NCBI GenBank assembly: GCA_049306275.1
Contig: JBAQQB010000138.1
Coordinates: 44,246-108,245 of the forward strand
DNA from: JADJTT01 sp049306275
GTDB taxonomy: Bacteria; Bacteroidota; Bacteroidia; Chitinophagales; Saprospiraceae
Direction: 5' to 3'
DNA: 64,000 nt
Below the pieces are notes generated by a model. The model saw only the letters and a list, made by a program, of their open reading frames with translations, did no database searches and was not told the origin of the DNA. Positions 26,852 to 35,617 of this stretch are shown here, piece by piece (the first letter of the stretch is position 1; each line of letters starts with the position of its first letter). The translations under genes and the position numbers were made by a program.

Positions 26852-26884
26852 TTTTTCACCATTTCACTTTTTCACCTTTTCACT
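26852..26884. repeat. Reiterated TTTTTCAC words directly after a stop codon
   Basis: Four imperfect copies of a T-rich word ending in TTCAC begin 2 nt after the esterase stop. It is the complement of the GTGAAA word found after stops near 4022, 45606 and 52517. Confidence 0.75.
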
Positions 26885-26945
26885 AACACAGAACCTTTTC
26901 CCTTCCCCGTTGTTCCACCAAAACAGAGAACTTCGTCCAGCAAAT

Positions 26946-27728
26946 ATGGATAAGGAACAATTACTAGCATCAGGATTATTGGAACAATACGTGCTCGGAC
27001 TCACCGATGAACATGAGACCCTGCTCGTAGAAGAAATGGCTGCCAAGCACGAAGAGATCAGGCTCGAACTGTCGCTCCTGCAACAGGCCATGGAACGGTA
27101 TGCCGCCCAGCACACCTTTCCCGCCGATCTGCCTATGGACAAAAACACTTCGGGGCAGAAAGAAAAAACTGTTGCCCCCAAGCCCCAGACGGGTTTGTTC
27201 AAGTTCAATGGCAAGACCCTCTGGCCCCTGGCCACGGCATTCGCCCTGATCTGGGCCACCTATGGCGCCCTGGTCACTGATATCAAAGACCAGCAACTGC
27301 GCGACCTGAAAGACAAATTCGCCTTGCTTGAAAAAGAGTGCGAAAACCACCGCCACGCCCACCAGCATCTGGCCGACCTGTCCTCCTTCATTCAACACAG
27401 ACATACCTATAAAGTCATTCTCAAGGGCTGCTCCATCTCGGAAGGCGCTTTCGCCATCGCCTACTGGAACCCCGCAGCGCAGAAAGGCTATATCGATACC
27501 GCTTTCCTACCTCCACCGCCTAAAGGCAAATGCTATCAGCTTTGGGCCGATGTCGACGGCCACATGGTCAACGCCGGCCTCGTTCATTTCGACCGCAACA
27601 AAAATATTCAGGAAGTTGCCTTCATCAGCAATGCCGCCAGCCTCAATATCACCCTCGAACCCGAAGGCGGCAGCCAGGAACCCTCCGTGGAGCTGCTGCA
27701 GGCAAATGGGGCGATTGCGATGAAGTGA
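26946..27728 (+). CDS. Anti-sigma factor, RskA-like
   Basis: 260 aa single-pass membrane protein. The N-terminal ~60 residues resemble a cytosolic anti-sigma domain (LLASGLLEQYVLGLTDEHE). A TM helix lies at about 92-112 (LWPLATAFALIWATYGALV), followed by a short coiled coil. The periplasmic C-terminal domain carries the RskA hallmark GKCYQLWADVDGHMVNAGLV. The family holds an ECF sigma factor inactive until the anti-sigma is cleaved. No sigma factor gene is adjacent, which is unusual because the pair is normally co-transcribed. ATG 26946 is preferred; an upstream in-frame start at 26910 adds 12 residues without domain support. The zinc-binding HxxxCxxC anti-sigma motif is not present. Confidence 0.8.
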   Translation: MDKEQLLASGLLEQYVLGLTDEHETLLVEEMAAKHEEIRLELSLLQQAMERYAAQHTFPADLPMDKNTSGQKEKTVAPKPQTGLFKFNGKTLWPLATAFALIWATYGALVTDIKDQQLRDLKDKFALLEKECENHRHAHQHLADLSSFIQHRHTYKVILKGCSISEGAFAIAYWNPAAQKGYIDTAFLPPPPKGKCYQLWADVDGHMVNAGLVHFDRNKNIQEVAFISNAASLNITLEPEGGSQEPSVELLQANGAIAMK

Positions 27729-27734
27729 AACAAA

Positions 27735-27780
27735 AGATGAGAAGGTGAGGAGTGGATTTACACTTCTCACCTTCTCATCT
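27735..27780. terminator. Long hairpin terminator after the anti-sigma gene
   Basis: A perfect 15-bp stem (27735-27749 with 27766-27780) continues inward for five more pairs including one G-T, leaving a 6-nt loop GATTTA. It starts 6 nt after the stop. Arms are built from GATGAGAAGGTGAG words. No long T-run follows. Confidence 0.7.
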
Positions 27781-27821
27781 TCTCACCTGAATACCCTATT
27801 TTGCACAAAAATTCAATCCCA

Positions 27822-30623
27822 ATGCGCTTCTTCTTTCTACTGCTTCTCTTCCTGGCCGGCAATTTGCAGGCACAACTGATCTGGACCGAACCCTTTTTCC
27901 CCAAGCAAAACCAACCGGTGACCGTTTTCTTCAACGCCAAAGAAGGAACCGCGGGGCTGGAAGGCTGCAACTGCGACGTCTACGTGCACACCGGCGTGCT
28001 GATTGAAGGAAAAAACGGCTGGCAGAACGTGCCTACCCAGTGGGGACAAGCCAACCCGGCCTGGGAAATGACGCCGGTAGCGGGCCAGGACGACCTCTAC
28101 TCCTACGATATCGAACCTAATATCGACGACTATTACAGCGTAGCCGCCAACGACGTGGTCACCGACCTGGCCTTCGTGTTCCGCAACGCCACAGGCTCAC
28201 TGGAAGGAAAAGACGTGGGCGGACAGGATATTTTCTACCCCGTTTATCCCGAAAACCTCGGCCTGGCAACCCGCTTCCTCAGCCCGGCAGGCTCCGGTAA
28301 CATCTACCAGATCGGCGAAACCGCCGCCATCTGGGGCGTGGCCTCTGAAACGGCCGACCTCACCCTTTATGAAAACGGCAACCTCATAGCCCAAGCCAAC
28401 GGAACCTCCATCTCTTTCGATCTGGAAATCACCGCAGCCGGCAACTACGAGATATTGCTGGTGGCAGACGACGGCGTGGAAACCTCCGAAAGCACATTTT
28501 TGATTACCGTTCCCCAGGTGATCGCTCCTCAGGAACTGCCCGCAGGCATGGAACCGGGCATCAATATGCTGGGCGACACCGCCATGATACTCGCCCTTTA
28601 TGCCCCGCAAAAAGATAACGTCTTCGTCATCGGCAGCTTTAACGACTGGACGCCCAGCGCCGATTACCAAATGATCCCGACGCCCGATGGCACGACCTGG
28701 TGGCTGCTGGTCGAAGGACTGGAAGCAGGCGGAACCTATACCTTCCAATACCTGGTCGACGGCGCGATCCGCGTCGGCGACCCCTACTCCACCCTGGTGC
28801 TGGACCCCAACGACGATCCCTTTATTCCTGCCATCACCTATCCCAACCTGCCGCCCTACCCTGTTGGCAAAACGACCGGCTATGTTACCCTGGTGCAGCC
28901 AGGCGCGCCGGCATATGAGTGGGCTACCGAAGACTTCGAACGGCCCGGCCAGACCCGCCTCAACGTTTATGAATTGCTGGTGCGCGACTTTGTCGCCCGC
29001 CACGACTATACCACCCTGATCGATACGCTCGATTACCTGCAAAACATGGGCGTCAACGCCATCGAGCTCATGCCGGTGAATGAATTCGAAGGCAACATCA
29101 GCTGGGGCTACAACCCCTCTTACCACATGGCCCTCGATAAATACTACGGCACGATCAACGAGTTCAAGCGCTTCATCGACTCCTGTCACGCGCGCGGCAT
29201 CGCCGTCATCGTCGACGTGGTCTACAACCACGCCTTCGGCGAAAGCCCGCTGGCGCAGCTCTATTTCCAGAACGGCAAGCCCGCACCCAACAACCCCTGG
29301 CTCAACGTCGACGCCAAACACCCCTTCAATGTGGGCTACGACTTCAACCACGAGAGCCAGGCCACCAGGTTTTTTATCAAAAAAGTCATGAAATACTGGC
29401 TCGAAGAGTTCCGGATCGACGGCTTCCGCTTCGACCTGTCAAAGGGCTTCACCCAGGTCAACAACCCCAACAACGTGGGCGCCTGGGGCGCATACGACGC
29501 CTCCCGCATCGCCATCCTCAAAGACTACGCCGACAGTATGTGGGACACCGACCCCGATGCCTATGTCATCCTCGAACATTTCGCAGATAACAACGAAGAA
29601 AAAGAACTCGCCAACTACGGCATGATGCTCTGGGGCAACATGCACGGCGCCTATACCACCTCCGGCCGCGGCTTCTCCTCCGCACTCACCGGCGTCTCCT
29701 ACAAATCGCGCGGCTTTACCCTGCCCCACCTCGTGCACTATATGGAGAGCCACGATGAGGAAAGGATCATGTACAGCGCCCTGACTTCCGGCAACCAAAG
29801 CAACCCCATCCACGACGTGCGCGACCTGGAAGTTGCGCTCAAGCGAATCGAACTCAACAGCGCCTTCTTCTACCCAGTGCCCGGTCCCAAAATGCTCTGG
29901 CAGTTCGGCGAAGTGGGCTACGATATCAATATCGACTTCAACGGCCGCACCGGCCCCAAACCCATCAAGTGGGAATATTTCCAGGATGAAGACCGCCGCA
30001 GGCTCTACGATGTAACCAGCGCCCTGATGCACCTGCGAAACACCTACGACGCCTTCCACAGCAGCGACTACCTCGTGCGCATCGGAAGCGCCAACCCCTA
30101 CAACAAGGTCAAAAATATCCACCTCAACCACCCGGATATGAACGTCACGGTGCTGGGCAACTTCGATGTGTACGACTTCTCCATCACGCCCTTCTTCCAG
30201 CACACCGGCATGTGGTACGAGTATTTCAGCGGCGACTCCCTGCTGGTCGGCGACACCCAGGCGCCCCTCATGCTGACGCCCAGCGAATACAGGCTCTACA
30301 CCGACGTCAAGCTCCCGGCTCCGCCCATGGGCTATATTCAGACCTCCGGCCTGCGGCCGGTCATCACCGATGCCTTCAGGCTGCAGCTCAGCCCCAACCC
30401 TTCGCCAGGCCAACTCCAGGCTTCCTTCACCATGCCCCAGGCATTGGATGGCCGTCTGGAGCTGTACGACCTTTCGGGAAAAAGAGTCCAAGCGCTGTAT
30501 GAAGGCCGGTTTGCCGCAGGCGCCAATCAACTGGATTTCCAGCTGCAAGTGCCGGCAGGCACCTACCTGGCGCTGTTGACCGCGGGCCATCAGTCGCAGG
30601 TGGCCAAGCTGGTCGTTCGTTAA
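27822..30623 (+). CDS. Secreted GH13 alpha-amylase family enzyme with T9SS sorting domain
   Basis: 933 aa. A signal peptide (MRFFFLLLLFLAGNLQAQ) is followed by N-terminal beta domains and a CBM48/E-set-like module near 260-345 (VFVIGSFNDWTPSADY). The GH13 barrel spans about 373-770, with nucleophile D538 (FRFDLSKGF), acid/base E585 (VILEHFADN) and transition-state D645 (MESHDEER). A T9SS sorting domain starts near 850 (LSPNPSPGQLQASF). Predicted role: extracellular hydrolysis of alpha-glucans. No SusCD pair or other polysaccharide-utilisation genes are adjacent. ATG 27822 is chosen because it begins the signal peptide; a TTG at 27801 is upstream. The pbpC gene follows after 10 bp. Confidence 0.92.
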   Translation: MRFFFLLLLFLAGNLQAQLIWTEPFFPKQNQPVTVFFNAKEGTAGLEGCNCDVYVHTGVLIEGKNGWQNVPTQWGQANPAWEMTPVAGQDDLYSYDIEPNIDDYYSVAANDVVTDLAFVFRNATGSLEGKDVGGQDIFYPVYPENLGLATRFLSPAGSGNIYQIGETAAIWGVASETADLTLYENGNLIAQANGTSISFDLEITAAGNYEILLVADDGVETSESTFLITVPQVIAPQELPAGMEPGINMLGDTAMILALYAPQKDNVFVIGSFNDWTPSADYQMIPTPDGTTWWLLVEGLEAGGTYTFQYLVDGAIRVGDPYSTLVLDPNDDPFIPAITYPNLPPYPVGKTTGYVTLVQPGAPAYEWATEDFERPGQTRLNVYELLVRDFVARHDYTTLIDTLDYLQNMGVNAIELMPVNEFEGNISWGYNPSYHMALDKYYGTINEFKRFIDSCHARGIAVIVDVVYNHAFGESPLAQLYFQNGKPAPNNPWLNVDAKHPFNVGYDFNHESQATRFFIKKVMKYWLEEFRIDGFRFDLSKGFTQVNNPNNVGAWGAYDASRIAILKDYADSMWDTDPDAYVILEHFADNNEEKELANYGMMLWGNMHGAYTTSGRGFSSALTGVSYKSRGFTLPHLVHYMESHDEERIMYSALTSGNQSNPIHDVRDLEVALKRIELNSAFFYPVPGPKMLWQFGEVGYDINIDFNGRTGPKPIKWEYFQDEDRRRLYDVTSALMHLRNTYDAFHSSDYLVRIGSANPYNKVKNIHLNHPDMNVTVLGNFDVYDFSITPFFQHTGMWYEYFSGDSLLVGDTQAPLMLTPSEYRLYTDVKLPAPPMGYIQTSGLRPVITDAFRLQLSPNPSPGQLQASFTMPQALDGRLELYDLSGKRVQALYEGRFAAGANQLDFQLQVPAGTYLALLTAGHQSQVAKLVVR

Positions 30624-30633
30624 GGCCTCCGCC

Positions 30634-33009
30634 ATGAAACGGCTGCAGTTCTTGCGGAAGATACCCGCCCCGCTGTGGGTGGTCTGGGGAATATTTGGCC
30701 TGTGGTTCCTGCTGGCCCTGCCCCGTCCGCTCTTCCGCGAGCCCGTTTCAACGGTACTGGAAGACAAAAACGGCGGACTCCTCGCCGCCCGCATCGCAGA
30801 AGACGGGCAGTGGCGCTTCCCACTGCCAGATTCGGTGCCCTACAAATACGAGAAAGCCCTGCTGGCCTTCGAGGACAAGCGCTTTTACTACCACGCAGGC
30901 GTCGACTTCATCAGTATGGCGCGGGCCATGCGCCAGAACCTGGCCGCCAAGCGGGTCGTCAGCGGAGGCAGCACCATCAGCATGCAGGTGGTGCGCCTGA
31001 GCAGGAAGCCCTCTTCCAGAAGTATGGACCAAAAACTGCTGGAAATGGTGCTGGCCAGCCGACTGGAACTGGGTTATTCGAAAAAAAAGATCTTGCGCCT
31101 ATACGCCGCCCACGCCCCGTTCGGCGGCAACGTGGTAGGCCTTGAGGCCGCTTCCTGGCGGTATTTCGGCAAGCAGCCCCACCTGCTTTCCTGGGCCGAA
31201 GCAGCTACGCTCGCCGTATTGCCCAACAGCCCCGGCCTGATACACCCGGGGCGCAACCGCGACAGGCTGCTGGCCAAGCGCAACCGCCTCCTCGACCGCA
31301 TGCACCAGGCCGGCGTCATCGACGAACTGACCTGCCTGCTGGCCAAGGAAGAAACCCTGCCTGAAGCCCCCATCCCCCTCCCCCAACTGGCGCCGCACCT
31401 GATGGAAAGAGCGCGAAAAGAGCGGTCCGCAAAAGACGACCTGCGCTTCTCCTCCACGATCGATCCAGCTCTGCAGCAACAGGTCGCCGGCGTGCTCGAA
31501 CGCCACCTCGTGCGGCTCAAGAGCAACGAGATCCACAACGCCGCCGCTATCGTGATCGAGGTGGAATCCGGACAAATACTGGCTTACGTAGGCAACGTCG
31601 CCGGCACAGGGGCCGAGCACGGGGAGCAGGTCGACGTGGTCAAGGCGCCGCGCAGTTCGGGCAGCATCCTCAAGCCTTTTCTCTTCGCCTTTGCGGTGCA
31701 AGACGGCATCATCACGCCCAACAGCCTGCTGCCGGATGTGCCCACCTCCATCAGGGGCTACCGGCCGGAGAATTTCTCCAACAAATACGACGGCGCCATT
31801 CAGGCCAAGCAAGCGCTCATCCGCTCGCTCAACATACCGATGGTGCTGCTGTTGCAGCGTTACGGACTCGAACGCTTCCACTACCAGCTGCCGAAGCTGG
31901 GCCTGAGCACCTTCCAAAAACCAGCCTCCCACTATGGGTTGAGTCTGATCCTGGGCGGAGGCGAATGCACGCTGGAGCAGGTGACCAACGCCTACGCCTG
32001 CATGGCCCGCACGGTCAACCACTTCCCCTTGCACAACGGCCTGTATGAAAACAATCTCTTCCGGCCGGCGCAATTCCTGGTTCCGGAGCGGGAACCCTCG
32101 CCCCCTTCCCTGAGTCCCAACCCTGCGCCCCTCTCGGCTTCCGCCTGCTGGGTGACGCTGGAGGCCATGCGCCAGCTCGAACGACCCGACGAACTGGGCC
32201 AATGGGAGCGCTTCCACTCCAGCCAGCCCATCGCCTGGAAAACGGGCACGAGCTTTGGCTTCCGCGACGCCTGGGCGGCGGGCGCGACGCCCCGCTACGC
32301 CGTAGGCGTTTGGGCCGGAAACGCCGACGGCGAAGGGCGGCCGGGCCTCATCGGCATCAAGGCAGCGGCCCCGGTGTTGTTCGATATTTTTGAACTGCTG
32401 CCCGGCAGCGGGCGCTGGTTCGAGCAGCCCTACGACGAGATGAAACGCGTTGCGGTCTGTCGCCAAAGCGGCTACCTGCCCCTGCCGATTTGTCCGGCAG
32501 ACACCCTCTGGCTACCTGCGGTGGCGCAGGAGGGAACAGCCTGTCCCTACCACCAAATGGCCCACCTCGATCCCTCCATGCAGCGGCAGGTCAACAGCAG
32601 CTGCATGCCGCCATCGGAAATGGTGCATGAGCCCTGGTTTGTGCTGCCGCCCCTTGAAGAGCACTACTACGTGCAGCAGCACCCGGAATACAAACTCCTC
32701 CCCCCTTTTCTGGAAGGTTGCGACCAATCGGAAGCCGGCCTGCCCATGCAGCTGATCGAACCCAAGGTCAATACCCGGATTTACATCCCCAGAAACCTGG
32801 ACGGCACACTCAGCCGCACCGTCTTCCGGGCGGCGCACCGGAGGCCCGAAGCTGTGCTGTTCTGGCATATCGACGACCATTACGTGGGAAAGACGGAGCA
32901 GTTTCACAACCTCGAACTGAGCCCTGAGCCCGGCGACCATATCCTCACCCTAGTCGACGACCAGGGCAACCGCCTGCAGCGGAAATTCACTATCCTGCCG
33001 GGGAAATAA
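30634..33009 (+). CDS. pbpC: Penicillin-binding protein 1C
   Basis: Bifunctional peptidoglycan synthase, 791 aa. One N-terminal TM helix (about 13-33) is followed by a GT51 glycosyltransferase domain with catalytic-type E80 in FEDKRFYYHAGVDF. The transpeptidase domain has S344-I-L-K347 (SGSILKPF) and K536-T-G (AWKTGTS). The ~90-residue C-terminal domain is the BiPBP_C module typical of PBP1C. It would polymerise and cross-link glycan strands in the periplasm. In many bacteria pbpC is paired with an alpha-2-macroglobulin gene; here the upstream neighbour, 10 bp away, is the GH13 amylase. The family assignment rests on the domain order and length. Confidence 0.93.
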   Translation: MKRLQFLRKIPAPLWVVWGIFGLWFLLALPRPLFREPVSTVLEDKNGGLLAARIAEDGQWRFPLPDSVPYKYEKALLAFEDKRFYYHAGVDFISMARAMRQNLAAKRVVSGGSTISMQVVRLSRKPSSRSMDQKLLEMVLASRLELGYSKKKILRLYAAHAPFGGNVVGLEAASWRYFGKQPHLLSWAEAATLAVLPNSPGLIHPGRNRDRLLAKRNRLLDRMHQAGVIDELTCLLAKEETLPEAPIPLPQLAPHLMERARKERSAKDDLRFSSTIDPALQQQVAGVLERHLVRLKSNEIHNAAAIVIEVESGQILAYVGNVAGTGAEHGEQVDVVKAPRSSGSILKPFLFAFAVQDGIITPNSLLPDVPTSIRGYRPENFSNKYDGAIQAKQALIRSLNIPMVLLLQRYGLERFHYQLPKLGLSTFQKPASHYGLSLILGGGECTLEQVTNAYACMARTVNHFPLHNGLYENNLFRPAQFLVPEREPSPPSLSPNPAPLSASACWVTLEAMRQLERPDELGQWERFHSSQPIAWKTGTSFGFRDAWAAGATPRYAVGVWAGNADGEGRPGLIGIKAAAPVLFDIFELLPGSGRWFEQPYDEMKRVAVCRQSGYLPLPICPADTLWLPAVAQEGTACPYHQMAHLDPSMQRQVNSSCMPPSEMVHEPWFVLPPLEEHYYVQQHPEYKLLPPFLEGCDQSEAGLPMQLIEPKVNTRIYIPRNLDGTLSRTVFRAAHRRPEAVLFWHIDDHYVGKTEQFHNLELSPEPGDHILTLVDDQGNRLQRKFTILPGK

Positions 33010-33016
33010 ACATTGT

Positions 33017-33035
33017 ATTGCGGCTGCGCCGCAAT
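33017..33035 (+). terminator. GC-rich hairpin after pbpC
   Basis: Perfect 8-bp stem ATTGCGGC/GCCGCAAT with loop TGC, 8 nt after the pbpC stop. The downstream sequence is A-rich and lacks a T-run, so it may stabilise the 3' end rather than terminate. Confidence 0.5.
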
Positions 33036-33058
33036 GAAAGAAAGAAACAAAAGAAAAA

Positions 33059-33172
33059 CTCCTGCGTATTTCCCGGGCGGGAAACAGGCAGGAGCCTTGA
33101 TTATAACATACTATGAGAAAACTACACGCCACAAAGAAAAGACTTGTAGCCGTCAAAATCCCGGTCAATTAG
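33059..33172 (+). other. Leader-like cassette 1: hairpin plus 19-codon mini-ORF
   Basis: A two-part hairpin (CTCCTGC 33059-33065 with GCAGGAG 33088-33094, inner TTTCCC/GGGAAA, loop GGGC) is followed after 18 nt by an ATG at 33113. The mini-ORF begins MRKLHATKK and ends at TAG 33170-33172. The 19 bp at 33105-33123 (AACATACTATGAGAAAACT) recur exactly in cassette 2. It looks like the 5' leader and first codons of a gene whose body is missing. Confidence 0.55.
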
Positions 33173-33314
33173 GTTATGCCGCGGGGGCAACGAAAAAGGC
33201 GCTTTTTGTTTATGGAATGGGGAACGGCAGGTAATACACAGGGAATGGCAAAACCTTCAAGCAGAAACTGGCACGATATTGGAAAAGGAACAGTAGAGAA
33301 GGGACAAAAAAAAA

Positions 33315-33384
33315 TCCTACACCCCAGAAGGGAAAAGGTGTAGGAATTCTTAAACATACTATGAGAAAACTGTTTGCAAGATAA
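33315..33384 (+). other. Leader-like cassette 2: hairpin plus 7-codon mini-ORF
   Basis: A perfect 9-bp stem (TCCTACACC 33315-33323, GGTGTAGGA 33337-33345) precedes ATG 33361 by 15 nt. The ORF reads MRKLFAR then TAA. Positions 33353-33371 are identical to 33105-33123 of cassette 1, and both hairpins are preceded by an A-run. Confidence 0.55.
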
Positions 33385-33477
33385 AAGCCACTGAGATTCC
33401 ATTCCAGGTCTTTTACAAAACGGAGACGATTTTACAGGAAACGGTGTCTTTTGACAAGGGAGCGGCAAATTTTACAA

Positions 33478-33535
33478 GTTTATAAGTTTATGGGGGTAGG
33501 GGTATATAAACTTCTAACCCCATAAACTAATAAAC
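33478..33535. terminator. Stop-proximal hairpin of the GTTTATGGGG family
   Basis: Arms of 22 nt (33478-33499 and 33514-33535) pair at 20 positions around a 14-nt loop. It ends 1 nt before the stop of the minus-strand histidine kinase gene. The same words occur at 47002-47051 and 51495-51546. Confidence 0.75.
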
Positions 33536-33536
33536 A

Positions 33537-35477
33537 CTATCGAAATCCCGCCGAATTAGAGGGTAGCTGAATATCCACAATCGGAATTTTGATCTCCACC
33601 CTGGTACCCTTTGGCTTCTTCGTTTTAGGGTCTTCCAGATCGATAATGGTCACATAGTTTTCACTTCCTTTCATTTGGTGCAGGATTTCCAGGCGTTTTT
33701 CAGTGATAGTCGTGCCCATGGAGCGGAAATTGATACCCTCCAGGCCTTTGCGTTTTATTTTGGCCGCCTCCTCCCTCCCGATACCGTTGTCTTCGACCAC
33801 GCAAAGTAGGTTGTGGTCGTCGAGGGGGGCAAAAGAGATGGTGATCTTGCCCTTTTTCCTGGACCGCAGGCCGTGTTCGATGGCGTTTTCGACATAGGGC
33901 TGAATGATCATGGTGGGCACGCCCAGGATATCTTCCTCGATTTCGTCGTCAACCTTTATTTCAAAGAAGAGCTGGTCTTCGAAGCGAAGCTTGGCGTTGA
34001 TGGTCAGGTAGTCCTGCAGGAACTCTATTTCCTCCTCCAGCGAAATGATCTCGAGCTCGGAATATTCGAGGCTCTTGCGCATGAGGTTGGCGAACTTGGC
34101 CAGGTATTTGGAGGCGTTTTTCACCTCATTGGAGGTGATGTAGTTCTGGATGCCGTTGAGGGCGTTGTAGAGGAAATGGGGGTTCATCTGGGCGCGCAGG
34201 GCCTTGAGTTGGAGGCGCGTGGCCTGTAGTTGCAGCAGCTCGGCCTCTTTCTTCTTCTTCTCTGCATCATATTTGACCTCCAGTTCCATGACCTTTCGCT
34301 GGTTGAGTTCGTTGGCGTATTTCTCCGCGTTTTCGTCGTAGAGGATTTGGTAGTCGTAAGCGCTGCGGTAGTCGCCGATCTCGGCGTGGTAGTTGGCGAT
34401 CTCTTTGAGGATACCCGAAATTTGTTTGTAGTCCTCGATCTTTTTGGCGTAGCCATAGGCTTGTACCAGATGCTGCATGGCTTTCTCCCCTTCTCCTCTT
34501 TCGAGGTAGACCGCGCCGCGCCAGCGTTCCAGGATGGAGAGATTGTAGTAGTCGTCGGCATTGACCTTATGGTAGATGCGCTCAGCCTTTTTGAACAACT
34601 TGAGCGCTTCGTCAAAATCCTGGCGTATCATTTCCAGGTACCCCAAGTTGGCATAGGCGCCAGCCCTGGCCAGGATGCTGGAGTCGTCGCGTTCTTCGAG
34701 TGCTTTTTTGAAATAGGCCCCGGCGTTTTCGTTGTCGTTGAGGGCCATGTAACCGCTGCCCACGTTGAGGTAGTGCCAGGAGAGGCGGTTGCGCATGCCC
34801 AGCGATTCCGAAATATCGGCGGCCTTGCGGTAGGAACGAATGCTCTTGGACCAGTTGTTGTGGTGTTCGTACACCTTGCCCAGCCCTCCGTAGATCAGCG
34901 ACAGGAAGTAGTAGTCCATGTAATCGAGCGGATCAGGGAGGGCCTGTACCCGCTTTTCCGCTTCCAGCAGCAATTCGATAGCCTTGGGGAAGTTGGAGGA
35001 GTGGAGATAGAGGTAACCTTCACGGCATGTGATTCGCGCTTCCAACTGGGGGTCGGGAAAGGGTTTGAGCAACCTGGCGGCCTTTTCCAGCAGGGCCGAA
35101 GCCTCTTCCAGCCTGGAGAGATTGATCTTCACACCAGCCAATTGAACATACAACGAGGCCTGTTCGGAAATATCGCCCCGGTCTTCTACCAGCTCTCTGG
35201 CTTTCTGATAGAATGCATCGGCCTCGGCATACCGATAGAGCTGGTTTTCGACAAAACCCTGGAACAAAAAGTAGTGAAGGGTAAAATCAGGCATCTCCAA
35301 CTCCCTGACCAGCTGGGCCATTTCCTCCAATAACGCTTTTGCCCTGCGGGCATTGGTGAACTGGTAGTGGTCTACGAGCCGATCGATCAGGATCAGGCGT
35401 TGCCGCTTGTCCTTTTGGTCTTTCAATTGCCTTTCCCATTGGCTGGCGGGGGTCCTGATTGCTGTGGGTACTTTCAT
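33537..35477 (-). CDS. Cytosolic TPR-containing LytS/YehU-type sensor histidine kinase
   Basis: 646 aa, no signal peptide or TM helix visible. The N-terminal ~360 residues are TPR repeats (for example YRYAEADAFYQKARELVEDR and SSILARAGAYANLGYLEMIR). A coiled coil leads into a His_kinase (PF06580) domain with phosphoacceptor-type H434 in MNPHFLYNALNGI. The ATPase has N-box VENAIEHGL and G-box VVEDNGIGR. It should phosphorylate a LytTR regulator, most likely the one at 35927-36688. With no membrane segment it must sense a cytosolic signal, and TPRs are peptide-binding modules in RRNPP regulators. A double-glycine peptide gene lies just upstream. ATG 35477 is chosen over a TTG at 35495. Confidence 0.9.
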   Translation of the reverse strand: MKVPTAIRTPASQWERQLKDQKDKRQRLILIDRLVDHYQFTNARRAKALLEEMAQLVRELEMPDFTLHYFLFQGFVENQLYRYAEADAFYQKARELVEDRGDISEQASLYVQLAGVKINLSRLEEASALLEKAARLLKPFPDPQLEARITCREGYLYLHSSNFPKAIELLLEAEKRVQALPDPLDYMDYYFLSLIYGGLGKVYEHHNNWSKSIRSYRKAADISESLGMRNRLSWHYLNVGSGYMALNDNENAGAYFKKALEERDDSSILARAGAYANLGYLEMIRQDFDEALKLFKKAERIYHKVNADDYYNLSILERWRGAVYLERGEGEKAMQHLVQAYGYAKKIEDYKQISGILKEIANYHAEIGDYRSAYDYQILYDENAEKYANELNQRKVMELEVKYDAEKKKKEAELLQLQATRLQLKALRAQMNPHFLYNALNGIQNYITSNEVKNASKYLAKFANLMRKSLEYSELEIISLEEEIEFLQDYLTINAKLRFEDQLFFEIKVDDEIEEDILGVPTMIIQPYVENAIEHGLRSRKKGKITISFAPLDDHNLLCVVEDNGIGREEAAKIKRKGLEGINFRSMGTTITEKRLEILHQMKGSENYVTIIDLEDPKTKKPKGTRVEIKIPIVDIQLPSNSAGFR

Positions 35478-35560
35478 GAAGAATCCGGCCTGCAATATTT
35501 TCCTGGAATAATTTCGAAAAGATACGGAAACATATATTGAAATATACTATTCCAAAAGCA

Positions 35561-35594
35561 AAAAAGAGGTTGCAGCGCACCGCAACCTCTTTTT
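35561..35594 (-). terminator. Intrinsic terminator of the leader-peptide gene
   Basis: Perfect 13-bp stem (AAAAAGAGGTTGC with GCAACCTCTTTTT) around an 8-nt loop. On the minus strand the stem is followed by a T-run. It lies 23 bp after the peptide stop and upstream of the kinase gene, so it separates the two transcripts. It is symmetrical and could work on both strands. Confidence 0.9.
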
Positions 35595-35617
35595 TGCAAA
35601 TATCACCAGGAGACTGA

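Larger units (their letters stand above)
33010..33536. other. 527-bp gene-free region with repeated hairpin cassettes
   Basis: No conventional gene is visible between pbpC (plus) and the histidine kinase (minus). It holds an 8-bp hairpin (33017-33035), two related hairpin-plus-mini-ORF cassettes (33059-33172 and 33315-33384), a weak AAAAAG/CTTTTT hairpin (33193-33207), a degenerate ~20-bp repeat (33411-33478) and a long terminator-like hairpin (33478-33535). It may encode one or more small RNAs. Confidence 0.6.

Noticed and set aside
31099..32466. 455-residue minus-strand open frame
   Set aside because: Antisense to pbpC, whose catalytic motifs are intact.
34230..35333. 367-residue plus-strand open frame
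   Set aside because: Antisense to the TPR region of the histidine kinase.
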